From: Fragilariopsis cylindrus CCMP1102
Lineage: Eukaryota; Bacillariophyta; Bacillariophyceae; Bacillariales; Bacillariaceae
Assembly: GCA_900095095.1 (NCBI GenBank)
Contig: FMBT01000317.1
Coordinates: 310,001 to 374,000 of the forward strand
Reading direction: 5' to 3'
DNA: 64,000 bases
Part shown: one piece after another, positions 11,906 through 23,665 of the stretch
How the letters are laid out: each line of letters opens with the position of its first letter
Position numbering within the stretch: the first letter of the stretch is position 1
The notes under the pieces: model-generated
Databases searched by the model: none
What the model was told of the DNA's origin: nothing
The model's input: the letters and a program-made list of their open reading frames with translations, nothing else
Position numbers and translations under genes: made by a program

Positions 11906-14900
11906 TTAGAACATATCATCAAAACCATCAGTATCCAATTCTTTCACGATAACCTTGAAGTTTCTACGGAATCTGGACCCTTTCGTATTCTTCGGGCTCG
12001 ACTTCAATGTTTCCATGAAAAATACGAGAAGTCCTGCCCTTATACCTTCGTCGCCATCGTCATTACTATTCCTTTCATCAGAACGTCGCGTGTGTCGAGC
12101 GAAAAGAGCTTTTGCTCCTGACGGATCATCAAAGTGATCCAATATAGTAGAAAAAAGAATCGTAAGAAAGATCATTGTCGCTTCGTCCATTTCGTCATCA
12201 GAAAGATCAATGGTCTTAATGACAGGGAAAATTCTTAATGCCTGGTGAGTAACAACGAGATGAAATAGAAGCTTAGCAAGATTCGCGCCTTTTCGGGCTC
12301 CGGTAGTATCAAACTGCTTAAAGATATCCCAATAGGCAAGCTGTAGAGAAAACTTAGTTTGAGGTTGATATTCACAAATCCGCGCTGCTAAGTGCCCATA
12401 AAACTTATTGTAAGCCTTCTCGTTCCCGCAACATTCCATCAATACTCGAACAGTGTCCCTCTCACTTCGATTCTGAAGCATAGATGATCTACACAACTTC
12501 TCAAATGTGTCTTCACAGTCTGTCCCTCCCATTATTATACAAAAGATGGCCCTTTTCTGGTCAGTATTCATACGTAATTTGGATGCTAATTTCAATAATT
12601 TTTCATCACCAGCATCCTCTGTGTTTAAAGGTACGAGTGCGGTTCCTTTATCTGGTCCAGAGGCTTCTTGTTGAGGATCTTCCGAGAATCGAAATTGATT
12701 TCCTACCCATGAAGCTCCTACTTTCCACCATCGTCCCTTTGTGTCTGCATTCAAGATATCGTCCAAAGAAATCCTCAACGATGCTTCCGAAGAACTCTTT
12801 GATACACCCGACTTAGCTGCAGCGGCTTTGATCCTTCCCAGTACTTTCCGGAATTTCGCTGATGTTTCTGTAAGAGTGGTATCTTCCCTCTTTCTCCTAT
12901 TATTTTTCAAGTCCATAATAGCTGAAACCATATAATCCGTGCGACTCGACGACGACAGCTTGGTATTCTGCATTTTTTTCTTCTGAACGAGCAGAACAAT
13001 CTCTTTCAACGCCAGTGGATCGTCTGACCGTAATGCTCGCCCGCAATGACTCAAGAGGATCAGCAAACATTCAATATCAACCTCCGAGAAATTCTCGATC
13101 AGATTTCGAATAATGTCGTATATGAAAGAACAGTGAATAATATTGTAATTGAACAGGTACCAATAAAAAGTATCAAATTACAGATGTGCTTGCTTTCGAT
13201 CTCCTTTTGACTACTGTCAATATCATCGGAAGTCTCTTTCCTATACGATCCAAGCCGATCCCAAAGATCAGCCACAACGCTTTCCAGTATTGATTCTCCA
13301 ACTTGAACTGTATCGCCTGTTAGGATATGCACTCCGGCTATACATGCGGTGTAAACAGGAATCAATCCAACCATCAGCATGGGGGTGGCGATACAAACAT
13401 CCTTGGCATTCTTCCAGATTAATTCGTGTACAATTGGTGTAGGGTACGATGAGTATAATTGTGAAATTTGTTTGGAAATAGATATCAGCGTATCCTCTGA
13501 TAGTCTGTTCAAAGAATTATTCAAGGAACGTAAAATCGCTCTTCGTTGCTCCTTTTCTCCTTCGTCGTCACCCCGTCACTTTGTTTCTTTCTCAAATGAG
13601 GTGGGACGTACTTAGAAGGCTTCTTATCTCCAGACGAGTTCGAATCAATCGTATTTCCATAAATGTCTTCTCCTTTCGTAGGCTGATACGTATCTGCAAC
13701 GTCATGGTCTGGTTCTCTTTTTTCTTCTTCGTCGCCGTCGTCCTCATCCTCGTCGCTGTCATCAGTGCCGTGTCGGTTTCTTTACTATCACTTTCAGCTT
13801 GATCTTCCTCGGTTTGATCTTCTGTTTCCGAGACAGAGTCGGAGTCAGAATCAGAGTCGTTCTCATTTTGCAACATTTCTGCCTCTTCCAAGATACTGTC
13901 TTTCATCGGAACTAACTCGTCATCCTCGCTTTCTAAATCATTCTTGTTCATAACAGAATCATCTTGATCGTAATCAGTGTTGTTAGGTTGCCTCACTCGA
14001 ACCATCATATCATCTAAACCATCCAAAAATTCTCCAAAATCATCTCCATATCCCTCAAGTTTAGAATATTCCTTGTGAGTTTTTGTTTTTCTTTACGTTT
14101 TCCCAATCCAAGTTTCCTCTCTAAGTCAGCAATCTCTTCCTCGTCACGACGTATTGCATCTGACATGACTGGGTCGAAATTATTAGAAGGAACCACATCG
14201 TCATCATCATCGTGATCGTCTTCTTCTTTCATTCTAACTGCATTGTCCGTATTCATATCCGTATCTCTTTCTTTTACTATTTCTTTCTTCTCTTTGTTGA
14301 AATATTTGTGTCTGCCTCCAAATATCTTGAATCTTCTTCCGTATAACTATTCTCGAAGTTACTGTCCTCATCAGAAGAATATTCTTCTTCTTGGTTTGAC
14401 GCTGTCGCAGTCGTAGTCGTATTAACACGCTTGACTAAGTCATCCAGATCATCTAAAAAGTCTCCAAAATTATCACCATAGCCTTCCAGTTTAGCATATT
14501 CTTTATTTAGCTTTTCTTTTGACTTCTTTTTATTCTTGCCTGTCCCCGTAATGCCTAATTTCTTTTCAAGTTCTGCAATTTCAATATCATCTGGATGCAT
14601 TGCATCATCTACTAGATTAGGATCCTCCTGTTCTTCTTGTTCTTCTTCAGCGGCAATGATGTTCCTTTTTATTTTCTTCTTTTTTTTTCCTCCATCTTGC
14701 TGCTGCTGGTGGTCCTTTTTTGATGATTTAGGATTCTTATTCTCGTTATCATCATCTCTTTTTGACTTTTTTGTTTTGTTCGTCGTTTGTTGTTCCGGCG
14801 TTTGGATTTCTGGTTGTGACTTGTCGACGTGTCGCTTTCTCTTCTTCCGTGCTTCTTTCCTTTGCTCTTTTCGAGTCTTGACTTGAGTGATCATCGTCAT
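11906..14900 (-). CDS. NOM1: NOM1/SGD1 nucleolar MIF4G-MA3 protein (five frame breaks)
   Basis: Nucleolar scaffold for 18S rRNA maturation; the human protein also positions PP1. Read from 14900 to 11906. The N-terminal ~200 residues are Lys- and acid-rich. A ~55-residue acidic-helix motif (AELEKKLGI..KEYAKLEGYGDNFGDFLDDLDD) occurs twice, near 14600-14430 and 14150-14010. Then come KKPSKYVPPHLRKK, the MIF4G domain (NNSLNRLSEDTL to IEC LLILLSHCGRALRSDDP) and the MA3 domain (QKRAIFCIIMGGTDCEDTFEKL onward), with the stop at 11906. Breaks lie near 14280-14286, 14073, 13769, 13553-13556 and 13165-13169. Each equals one missing base, mostly in A or T runs, and conserved sequence resumes at once. I infer one functional gene with sequencing gaps. 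Confidence 0.85.
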
Positions 14901-15326
14901 TGTTGATTTAATCTTTTATTCCCTTCGTTGGGTTTATGCTAATGGAGCAACTGTTTGCCTGTCGATTCTTCTGTCGTTTTATTTATTTTCAGAATTAAAA
15001 TAAAACGCAAAGCTAGATTTTCTGTGTAAAAATATTTTGGTGGATGATGAACTACGAAAACACGTCTGCTTACGGATGCAAGACGAGATTTTAAAAATAG
15101 ATTCTACTCAAAGACTTTCCCCTCGACCCTCAAAAGATGTATTCCACGTTGAAGGCTTGAAACTTACAGAAATCACATCCTCATTCGATCCTTTTATCTC
15201 TTCAATACCGGTAGACTTGACAAAAATATTGACAATACGGGAGACAATACCAAACTTACTCTAAATACATCTACGGCCGACTCAACAAAACATCCCGAAG
15301 CGCTACTACTATATAACCTATAAAAA
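14901..15326. other. Divergent spacer NOM1 / plastid YbaB
   Basis: Upstream region of both flanking genes. A TATATAA motif occurs at about 15310, roughly 15 bases before the downstream ATG. The open frame 15037-15264 has no recognisable feature. Confidence 0.45.
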
Positions 15327-15830
15327 ATGAAGCTCACTGTCGCAATTACTGTATTGGCCCTTGGTGGTGCCAACGCGTTTGCACCAGCCTTGCAAAGATC
15401 GTCTGCTTCTTCACAATTAAATCTATTTGGAGGTGGTAGTAAAGGTGGAGACGCTGCCGCGAAAGCTCCAGGTGGGGGAATGATGGACCAACTTGCTATG
15501 TTTAAAAAGGCACAGGAGATGGCATCAAAGAAACAAAAATTAGATCAAGAATTGGCAAAGGAAAAATACTTTGGTACTGCGGCCGATGGAAAAGTTACTG
15601 TCGAATGTAAATTTTCACCATCAAAGAATCCAATGGATCCACAACCTGATTATGATGCTGTTGCATTTGATTTCGATGAGGAATGGTATAATAGTGCTAC
15701 ACCCGAAGAGCTTAGTGATGCTGTTAAGTTAGCTGTCATTGATGGAATAGAAAAGACAAATGTCGTTGTTGGTGAGAAATATAAGATTCTTGGAGAGGAA
15801 CTTGCGGCTATGTCAGCACCAGCAGAATAA
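15327..15830 (+). CDS. Plastid-targeted YbaB/EbfC-family nucleoid protein
   Basis: Intact 167-residue frame. The N-terminus is a bipartite diatom plastid pre-sequence: a signal peptide (MKLTVAITVLALGGANA) followed by the ASAFAP-type cleavage site NA|FAP and a short Ser/Arg-containing transit region. A Gly/Ala-rich linker leads to MMDQLAMFKKAQEMASKKQKLDQEL, the first helix of the YbaB/EbfC fold, then a beta region (KVTVECKFS) and the C-terminal helix LSDAVKLAVIDGIEKTN. Bacterial YbaB/EbfC proteins are dimeric DNA-binding nucleoid proteins, so this one probably acts on plastid DNA. An acidic insertion after the beta strand is longer than in the bacterial proteins. The targeting call is strong; the domain call rests on pattern. 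Confidence 0.8.
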   Translation: MKLTVAITVLALGGANAFAPALQRSSASSQLNLFGGGSKGGDAAAKAPGGGMMDQLAMFKKAQEMASKKQKLDQELAKEKYFGTAADGKVTVECKFSPSKNPMDPQPDYDAVAFDFDEEWYNSATPEELSDAVKLAVIDGIEKTNVVVGEKYKILGEELAAMSAPAE

Positions 15831-16256
15831 AGCAAATAATACAAGTCAATGTCGGATTAATTGCTCGTAATAATAATATTCAAATTTACATACATATATT
15901 ACTACTTACTGTCACCAATGAGCTAAGCCTATAGGTGTCTTTTTTCCATCATCTACAGATTGATTTAAAAATACATTCATATGGTTGAATGATTCTATAC
16001 ATCTATCTACTAGTGAATGCTATACAATACCTACTTTTAGAAAAAATGTGTACAAATTACGACGATGAAGTATCTTGAATTCATTATTAATATTTGATAC
16101 GTCGTGTGATCATCTAATGCTATTGAAATAGCAAGCAGTGTATTTTGATATATATATGTTTTCCAAGTTAAATTAACTAGTGTTACAATTCCATCGTAGT
16201 TCATTTATTTGTCTAAATTTTCCATTTGTCTAAATTTTCCATGTGTGTGTATATAT
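15831..16256. other. Convergent spacer with 17-bp tandem repeat
   Basis: 3' flanks of the YbaB and LysRS genes. A 17-base unit (TTTGTCTAAATTTTCCA) is present twice in tandem at about 16207-16240, just beyond the inferred LysRS stop. No gene is seen. Confidence 0.5.
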
Positions 16257-18465
16257 TTACTCCCATGACGCACGCATCTCTGGTGTGAACATAGACAACA
16301 CTTCGTCCAGGCCGCAATGTTTGCTCGTGAAGATACGAGTCCAGCGTCTACCTTGAGTACCATGTCGAGAATATTGACGTCAGCCTTGGAGGGTGCTGTA
16401 CCAAGCAAAAACGATTTTCCAGCAAGCGCAGAGTTCAAGTTATCAAGGTCATCTTCGCTGAACATTTCAAGATCCATAAATATAGATAAATCCGTCATGG
16501 TACTGCCCATATTGGTATTGGTGGAATCCTTCTTTGGCGCATTTGCGGCAATCAATTCCATTTGCTCATCCGTAGGCTTCATAGCAGGGAAGAGAAGGAC
16601 CTCTTTAATATTGGCCTTGTTCGATAAGAACATGGTAAGACGGTCAATACCCAAACCAAAACCTCCGGTGGGAGGTAATGCATGCTCCAATGCAGTGACA
16701 AAGGAATCATCCATTACCATAGCTTCATCGTCTCCGACAGCTCCTGCCTTGGCTTGCTCCAAAAATAGCTCACGCTGAACTACAGGATTGTTTAATTCGG
16801 TATAGGCATTTGCAAGCTATAGAGAAAAATGAAAGAAGAGAATACATCAGATAAACAATTGCGCAAAAAGGAAAGGGGACAAAAACCCTGCATCGTCCGT
16901 ATCATAACATAACATATGCATTTCAACTACAAATTCAAGAAAAAACATACGTATAACCTACCTCTCTTCCAGCTGCGAACAATTCGAAACGTTCCGTCAG
17001 GTGATTCTTAGTGCGATGGTACTTGGCCAAGGGACTCATGATCTGTGGATGTTCAGTTATGAAGGTAGGATGGATGATGTTATCTTCTAAGAATTCTCCG
17101 ACGAAAGTATCAAGTAAACGAGCAGTGGTATGGGGTGGTGTACACTCCAGATTGTGTTTCTTCAACAATGCAACAAGTTTCGCTTCAACGTCCGGATCAT
17201 CCATTTCGGGTAATTTGGTGTTCATCCGTTCTTCCAATCCCTCGATCATGCTAATTCGCTTGAATGGTGGAGTAAAATCAATTTCTACCTCATCCATACC
17301 TGGTTTGGGAACATATTTAATCTTGAAACTGCCACAAATTTTCATCACGAGACCACTAACAAGTTCTTCACACATATCCATTAAATCATTGTAGTCCGCA
17401 TATGCTTGATAAAACTCAAGAGTTGTAAATTCAGGATTATGAGTCAAGTCGATTCCCTCGTTACGAAATTGTCGTCCGATCTCATAGACACGATCCAATC
17501 CTCCAACGACCAACTCCTTTAAGTACAATTCAGGTGCAACACGTAAGTACAGATCCATACTTAAATCATTGTGGTAGGTAATGAATGGCTTGGCGGTGGC
17601 ACCTCCAGGAATCATGTTCATCATGGGAGTTTCAACTTCCAGAAAGTGTCTTGTGTCAAGATACTTGCGAATTTCGGTAACGATACTAGCTCGGATATAA
17701 AAACATCACGAATTTCATCATTAACAATCAAATCCAAATAACGTTGACGGTATCGAGTTTCCTGGTTGGTAATACCACCCTGGCATGACTCTCCTTTAGA
17801 AAAGGGGAGCATATGGAGACAAGGACTTAAAAGAATCATTGATGTGGGAAAAATTGAAAGTTGTCCATTCTTGGACTTTCCAACATATCCAGTAACACCA
17901 ATAATATCACCTCGTTTGACCATTTTATGGAATTTTGCAAAAGCCTCCTCGCTTTCGTATGTCTTAGGATCACTCATGATTTGTACTTTAGCTCCATCTC
18001 CACGAAGATCATAGAAGTATAACTTTCCTTGATGACGAACAGAAACAATACGACCAGCAATAGATACGGTCTTTTCTTCAATCCTTTCTCCATTAGTTGT
18101 CTTGGATTCGTACTCGGCATTGAAATCAGGAATACGCAAGTCAACATGGAATTTATGTGGATAAGGATTTAATCCATCCTTCTCCATTTGTGCTACGGCA
18201 TTTCTACGATTTTCAGAAAATAGGTTCGGGTCAGTAATTTCTTCCTCCTTTACTTTCTTTTCTTTGGCAGGTGCACTAGCAGCGGCTAATGCCTTTGCGG
18301 CTTCCTTATCTTTCTTTTTCTTTGCAGCTGCCTCAGCCTTCATCCGTTTCTTGTATGCATTCTTCGAACAAGGAGCTCCATTCTCGTCCACAAATGCATC
18401 AGCGGTGGCAGCAGGAGCAGGAGTGTCTGCTGGAGGGTGGCGGTAGTGTTATCTTCGGTAGACAT
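16257..18465 (-). CDS. KARS: Lysyl-tRNA synthetase, class II, with GST-like C-terminal tail
   Basis: Charges tRNA-Lys. Exons are 18465-16962 and 16816-16257 around a 145-nt intron (donor GTAGGT, acceptor ATAG). Seen in order: a Lys/Ala-rich tRNA-binding N-terminal helix, the OB-fold anticodon domain ([21 protein letters not shown]), [12 protein letters not shown], motif 1 ending [10 protein letters not shown], motif 2 [15 protein letters not shown], and motif 3 [13 protein letters not shown]. After the usual C-terminus about 90 extra residues ([29 protein letters not shown]..) resemble the GST-C-like N-terminal module of eEF1B-beta. Three one-base-loss breaks lie at about 18435-18437, 17699-17703 and 16299-16303. 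The last one converts an SMFTPEM-type ending with stop at 16257 into a longer spurious tail to 16205. No organelle pre-sequence is apparent. Confidence 0.88.
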
Positions 18466-19168
18466 GATGATTATTGATGTGATTCAAATATAGTATATAT
18501 ATAATTTTTGGTTGTTGTTGTTGTCGCTGCTGCTGTTCGTTGTTAGTTGTGGTTGTGATGGTATTGTCGACGGAATTTCTTAGCGATAATAATGAGAAGA
18601 TTAATATCTTTCCCGGAGCATGCTTTTTCTCTCCAGCATTATAAAAAAAGTTCGTACAAATCAAACTCGCGCAATTGGCACGCATTTCTTGGCTCGTGTT
18701 TGTCAGGGAGTCTGTCCTTTGTGCTTTCCTACTGTCCTAATTAGCTTTTGCATCAAACAAATAAATACAGTACTTAGTAGGTCCAAGATACTAGTGGACA
18801 ACAAGTGTGACAAAAGCTACACTCTTTATAGAATTTCATGTGTAAAGGTAAATTAAGCATCTCTCAAGTCTAAACTACCAAAATATGTATGTAGGTCTAT
18901 AATAGACTTGGTCACAATGATGTAATGTCTATAAAAAAAAAGTTATCAATCGAACAGAAAATACAAAATGTTATACTGAGGGAGAGAGTGAGAGATGTCT
19001 GGGTGAAACAAAACAGACAGAGAAGTGTGTCTGTCTATTTAACACATGGATGCAATAAGAAGACTGCCGTTGATACTTATTATCAGATTTGACAATGAGG
19101 TAGTATAGATTTACAGGCAAAGAGTGTTGTTCGGACCACCAAAACCATCACAATGCAATTGTGTATAA

Positions 19169-19199
<31 letters not shown>

Positions 19200-19631
19200 C
19201 AAGAAAACACTGAATATATTTACAATATCAGACATTAACTCACATCCATAAACTACTGTGCAATATATGTAACCGTAACGTATGTTACATAGTATGAGTA
19301 ATCCTCTAACTATTACTGTTATACACCGTAATAAACTTTTGTTTTGAGATTTAAAAATGCTACTGTACAACGCCATTTAGCACGGTAGAAATCAGGTTAT
19401 GAGTCTTCCCTTTCCAACACCGCACGAAAAAAAAGGGAGCGACAAAAAATTGTAAAAATATGAAACTCATGCAATGGGATGATAAGAAGGCGAGGATTTT
19501 TGATAATAATTTATTTCATCTTGGACGAAGAGCAAACAGAGCAAACAAAGCACTCCTCCACAACTGTAACGCAAACAAACTATCCCTTTTAATATAAATA
19601 ATCTCCAAGGAAATTAATCACCAAAATAAAA
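18466..19631. other. Divergent spacer with (TG)n microsatellite
   Basis: About 1.2 kb between LysRS and eIF3h. A perfect (TG)n tract lies at about 19169-19197. No coding features are supported. The last ~150 bases are the likely eIF3h promoter. Confidence 0.5.
19169..19197. repeat. (TG)n microsatellite
   Basis: About 14 uninterrupted TG units in the spacer upstream of eIF3h. Confidence 0.9.
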
Positions 19632-20782
19632 ATGGCGACTGCAGTGATTGAAACGAAAGGTCGTATTAAGGAAGTGCACATCGAAGGACTTGTAAGTCTA
19701 CATTCAATCTCTTTATTTTTATTGTAGTGTCTGTATCCGTTCATTACCGTATTATGGATCTGTGTCGTCTTGTATATATAATTAACCAGAAAACCGGTCA
19801 TATTATAGGTTAGATAAACAATGATTGAGTTCGACCTACTCCTAATCATCGTAACCTTACATTATGTTCGATATTTGATTAAATCCATTTATTTGTTCTA
19901 TTTTGTGTCTATTAAATTAAAATTAAAAAGGCGATGATGAAAATTGTCAAACATTGTCAAGATTCACTTCCATCGATGGTTCAAGGTGCGTTATTAGGTT
20001 TAGCAGTTGCTGGGGATGTATTAGAAATAACACATGCATTCCCAAACCCATCCGGTGGTAATAACAGCGGGTCCAATAATGCGGTCGATGATGATGTTGA
20101 TGCTGAATATCAATTTGAAATGATGAGGATGCTCCGTGAGGTCAATGTTGATAATAATTGTGTTGGTTGGTACCAATCAACATACTTAGGTATCTATTCT
20201 ACATCATCTGTATTAGAGAATCAATTATCGTATCAAACAGATGTTTCACCCAATGCTGTTATGATTTTATATGATCCATTACAAACATCGAATGGTACAT
20301 TTTGCTTAAAGGCATTCCGTTTATCGGATGAATGCTTAGAAATGAAACAATCGGGACGGAATGATTTCATTAAACCAAAAAATATATTTGAAGAATTACC
20401 TGTCAAATGTACCAATCCAAGTTTAGCAAATGCGATGCTTCAGGATTGGAAACCACCCACAGATATTTCTCTTGATCGATTAGATATGAGCGCTCAGCCA
20501 TATTTAGAAAAACATTTAGAATCGATGTGCGGGTGGGTCGATGAATTAGCGAATGAGCAACAAAAGTTCCAATACTATACACGACACTTAGCACGTGGGA
20601 ATAACAAATCCAGAGAAGGGTGGAGTACAAATCCAGATGCACCACCACGTATGGAATCATTGTTGGTGGCAAATCAAATTGATAATTATTGTGAACAAAT
20701 GGATAAATATGTTAGTGGCGGGTTAGGCAAATTATTTTTAGCAGGTGGCTTACACAAAGAAGAACGATCTACTACACACTAA
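19632..20782 (+). CDS. EIF3H: Translation initiation factor eIF3 subunit h
   Basis: MPN-domain subunit of eIF3. Exon 1 is 19632-19691 (20 residues, ending EVHIEGL) and exon 2 is 19931-20782. The 239-nt intron has donor GTAAGT and acceptor AAAG. The product is 303 residues. Family blocks: VQGALLGLAVAGDVLEITHAFPNP, EMMRMLREVNVDNNCVGWYQST, YDPLQTSNGTFCLKAFRL, and the C-terminal PPRMESLLVANQIDNYCEQM followed by GLGKLFLAGGL. The JAMM metal ligands of catalytic MPN proteins are absent, as expected for eIF3h. No frame break is seen. Confidence 0.93.
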
Positions 20783-22380
20783 TAAGAAAATGAAATATAT
20801 AAGTGAGAATGAAATATAGAGTAAAAAAGTATAAGTATACGTCTCGATTGTGTTTATCGGGCCTTGGCAACATAAAGATTTTACGTGTAGCTGAATAATT
20901 AATTAATATCGAAACGAAACGAAATTAAAGGTAAAATATATCAATTAGCTGAATCTAGTTATACCGTTACGGTACTAGCTAGTAGTTACTGTTATGATGT
21001 ATTGTATCAGCTGTAGAATTCTGCCAAGATTGAAACTTGAAAAAGTCTCACTTGGGAGTACGGTAGCATGTTTTCTGGCGTTTCTAGATGATTTCATTAT
21101 TTTGTGCAAGGTCTTTAGTCTAGCATCGATTAATGGCGAATACAATTGATTTGTCGATTCCTTCCATGACTTTATTACTACAAATATGCTTGTGATAATA
21201 ATCTTTGGAAAGTTGAATTGTCAGAACAAAAATCTGAGGAGGGGGGAATACACTCTTCTCTATATAATATTCAATTGTTCGCAATACAAGACAACCGAAA
21301 TGAGACTGTGAAAATGATCACACAATCATTGAGTTGTTAGAAGAAACGGTTGCTGAAAGGAAATGAAGTTACTAGTATTCGATATTAAACTCTTTTATGC
21401 TGTTAAGTACCAGCTCCCGGAGGTCGGGATCTAATTTTTATGCATGGTATACTCAATATGAGGTATGAATAGTACAAATATTATCTATCATCTTCTGCCA
21501 GATTTTAGGCAAGTCTCCTGGACTAAGCCTGGAACAGAAGAATCTAGTTCGCATTACCTTGTTGAGAATAACTATGGTTGCAAAACCCATAGGACTACAC
21601 TTTGTACAAAGGCATGCACGCACACAAACACAAACATTGAGGCAATTCCATTTTTCTAACAATCATCCAAAGTAGTCGTAGGTATGATGATGATGTGATG
21701 AGACTATCGCTCAGCAGGTTGTAACTACTACACTAGCTTGTTGTATTCCAAAGCCAAAAACGGCGTATCACTTCTATAAATAGCCATAAAATTAGGTTAA
21801 AAAAATATATATAACTGGATCAGTGGCTTAGAAAAAGCTATGGTACAATATGGTCAATTGGAGCGAGCAAAACAATAGATAATGTTACTCTTTGCTTGTA
21901 CTTGTGCGCCAGTGAGGAGCTAAGGGACTAATAAAATCAGTCTTGAACGCAAAATGTAGAACAGAAAGCAAGCGATTGTCGGTCAGAATGACAATGATTG
22001 ACTCATTCATTCTTTTCAAATAAACTGATAATCAATCATTGTTCTTAACTTATTATCAGCAACCGTATACGCTACCGTAATCGTTGCACAAGTCAACTAA
22101 TAATAATGTTACCGTATGTTTACTACATACGGTATGTGCTAATTTAGAAAAGAGAGGTAATTAAATTGAATAGAATATTGTAGTTTGTACTGTATTTGTT
22201 TTAAAGTTTTAATTATAATGTAATATGTAATTTTATTAATGTACAATGGGTATATGGTGTCGATATCATATTTATTATGATCTCTTGCTCATAGTTCTAT
22301 ATTATATTCGATTCGATTCGATTCGGATCCTTTTTCATGTAAAATATACAGAGATTTATATCTTTCGTTCTGTATATAGT
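20783..22380. other. Intergenic region, nothing recognised
   Basis: About 1.6 kb, AT-rich. A short (GATTC)n run lies at 22309-22326. I found no tRNA, no coding pattern and no transposon end. Confidence 0.5.
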
Positions 22381-23665
22381 TTAAAATAACGAAATGAGAA
22401 GAACTCCAACAGCAGCAGCTGTTATCGTTAAACAAGAAAAGGAATAACTTATACTTGAAGGAGTAGCGGCGGAGATTTCAGCGGCGGAGATTTCAGTGGC
22501 TCCTTCTGCGAACAATGCTGCAACCGTCATCTTACTACGAGTATTTGCTCCATCGCCATATTTTGATGTACTATCAGGTTGATACATTGCATTGTTGGGT
22601 CTGTTTGGTTTGACAGGTGCGTAACCAGGCATATCTTCACCCACGAAGGCATTCATTAGAGCACCCATACCACCATTTCCTTTACTACCTTTACTACCCT
22701 TACCACCTTTGCCACCCTTGCCTCCGTAGTATCCGCCCCAACTTGCTCCATCCATATCGTAGTATCCACCCCAACTTCCTTTACCACCCTTGCCTCCGTA
22801 GTATCCGCCCCAGCTTTCTCCATCCATATCGTAGTATCCGCCCCAACTTGCTTTACCACCCTTGCCTCCGTAGTATCCGCCCCAACTTTCTGGTGATGCT
22901 TCATCCATATCGTAGTCTCCGCCCCAACTTGCCTTTACCACCTTTAGATCCTTTTCCACCTTTACTACCCTTACCACCCTTTCCACCTTTACCACCTTTG
23001 TTGCCTCCGTATGAGACTTTGACTGTGTTTCCGTATGAGACTTTGTCTGTTGGTCCTGGTGTAGGAGGAGGTTGAGCTTGTGCAACAGGTGCAGGAGTAG
23101 GTGGAACGACTGGTCGAGGTGTTGGTAGAGGTATTGGTTGAGGTGTTGGTTCTGGTGTAGGAGGAAGTTGAGCTTGTGCCACAGGTGCTGGAGTAGGTGG
23201 AACGACTGGTCGAGGTGTTGGATTTCTTGTTGGAATTCTTGTTGGACTTCCTGTTGGACTTCCTGTTGGACTTCCTGATGGACTTCCTGTTGGACTTCCT
23301 GATGGAAAGGGTGTTAGTGGACAATTTTCATTAATTTGAGTTCTGTTCAAAGCCGCACCTTCGGGTCCACCTACAGCAGCCAAATTATCGATTAATCCCT
23401 GTGCATTGGTACCACACAAGTTATTGTAACAATCATTATATGTGACCAGACAAAATGCATCCCATTCACTACCACAACTTGAATCCTTGTCACGGATTGC
23501 TTGAATGATGGGGTTATCTTCACATGAATCCAAAAAGATTTCCATATCATCACGATCAAGTAATCGACACGGATTACATTCGTCTACATCTTCTCCTTGA
23601 ACGGCGTGGGTCATAACAACCGCAACGAGTGCCGCGTAAAATAATTGATTCATGTTGCAAATCAT
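22381..23665 (-). CDS. Repetitive secreted, probably GPI-anchored surface protein (one frame break)
   Basis: No known function. Read from 23665 (or the in-frame ATG at 23653): a signal peptide (MNQLFYAALVAVVMTHAVQG); a Cys-rich domain of ~90 residues with eight cysteines (ECNPC..SCEDN..SSCG..FC..CYNNLC); (GSPT)n repeats; two copies of a Pro-rich block PTPRPVVPPTPAPVAQAQ; Gly-Gly-Lys repeats; several SWGGYY / YDMDG units; and a C-terminal hydrophobic segment after small residues that looks like a GPI-attachment signal. At about 22932 the frame changes by +1 within a GGTAAAGG(C)AAG repeat unit. Sister units lack one G, so one extra base is the likely cause. The design suggests a wall or adhesion protein. 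Nearby genes give no further clue. Confidence 0.65.

Noticed and set aside
13099-14900. Programmed -1 frameshifting in NOM1
   Set aside because: Five shifts in one protein, at unlike sites without a shared slippery heptamer, and the same pattern in unrelated genes, argue for sequence error.
11906-14900. NOM1 region as several small genes or a pseudogene
   Set aside because: The pieces are consecutive parts of one known protein. There are no in-frame stops other than those caused by the shifts, and conservation is high on both sides of each break.
16205-16256. LysRS C-terminal residues [15 protein letters not shown] to the stop at 16205
   Set aside because: The neighbouring frame gives an LSMFTPEM-type ending typical of the GST-like module, so the longer tail is the product of a one-base loss.
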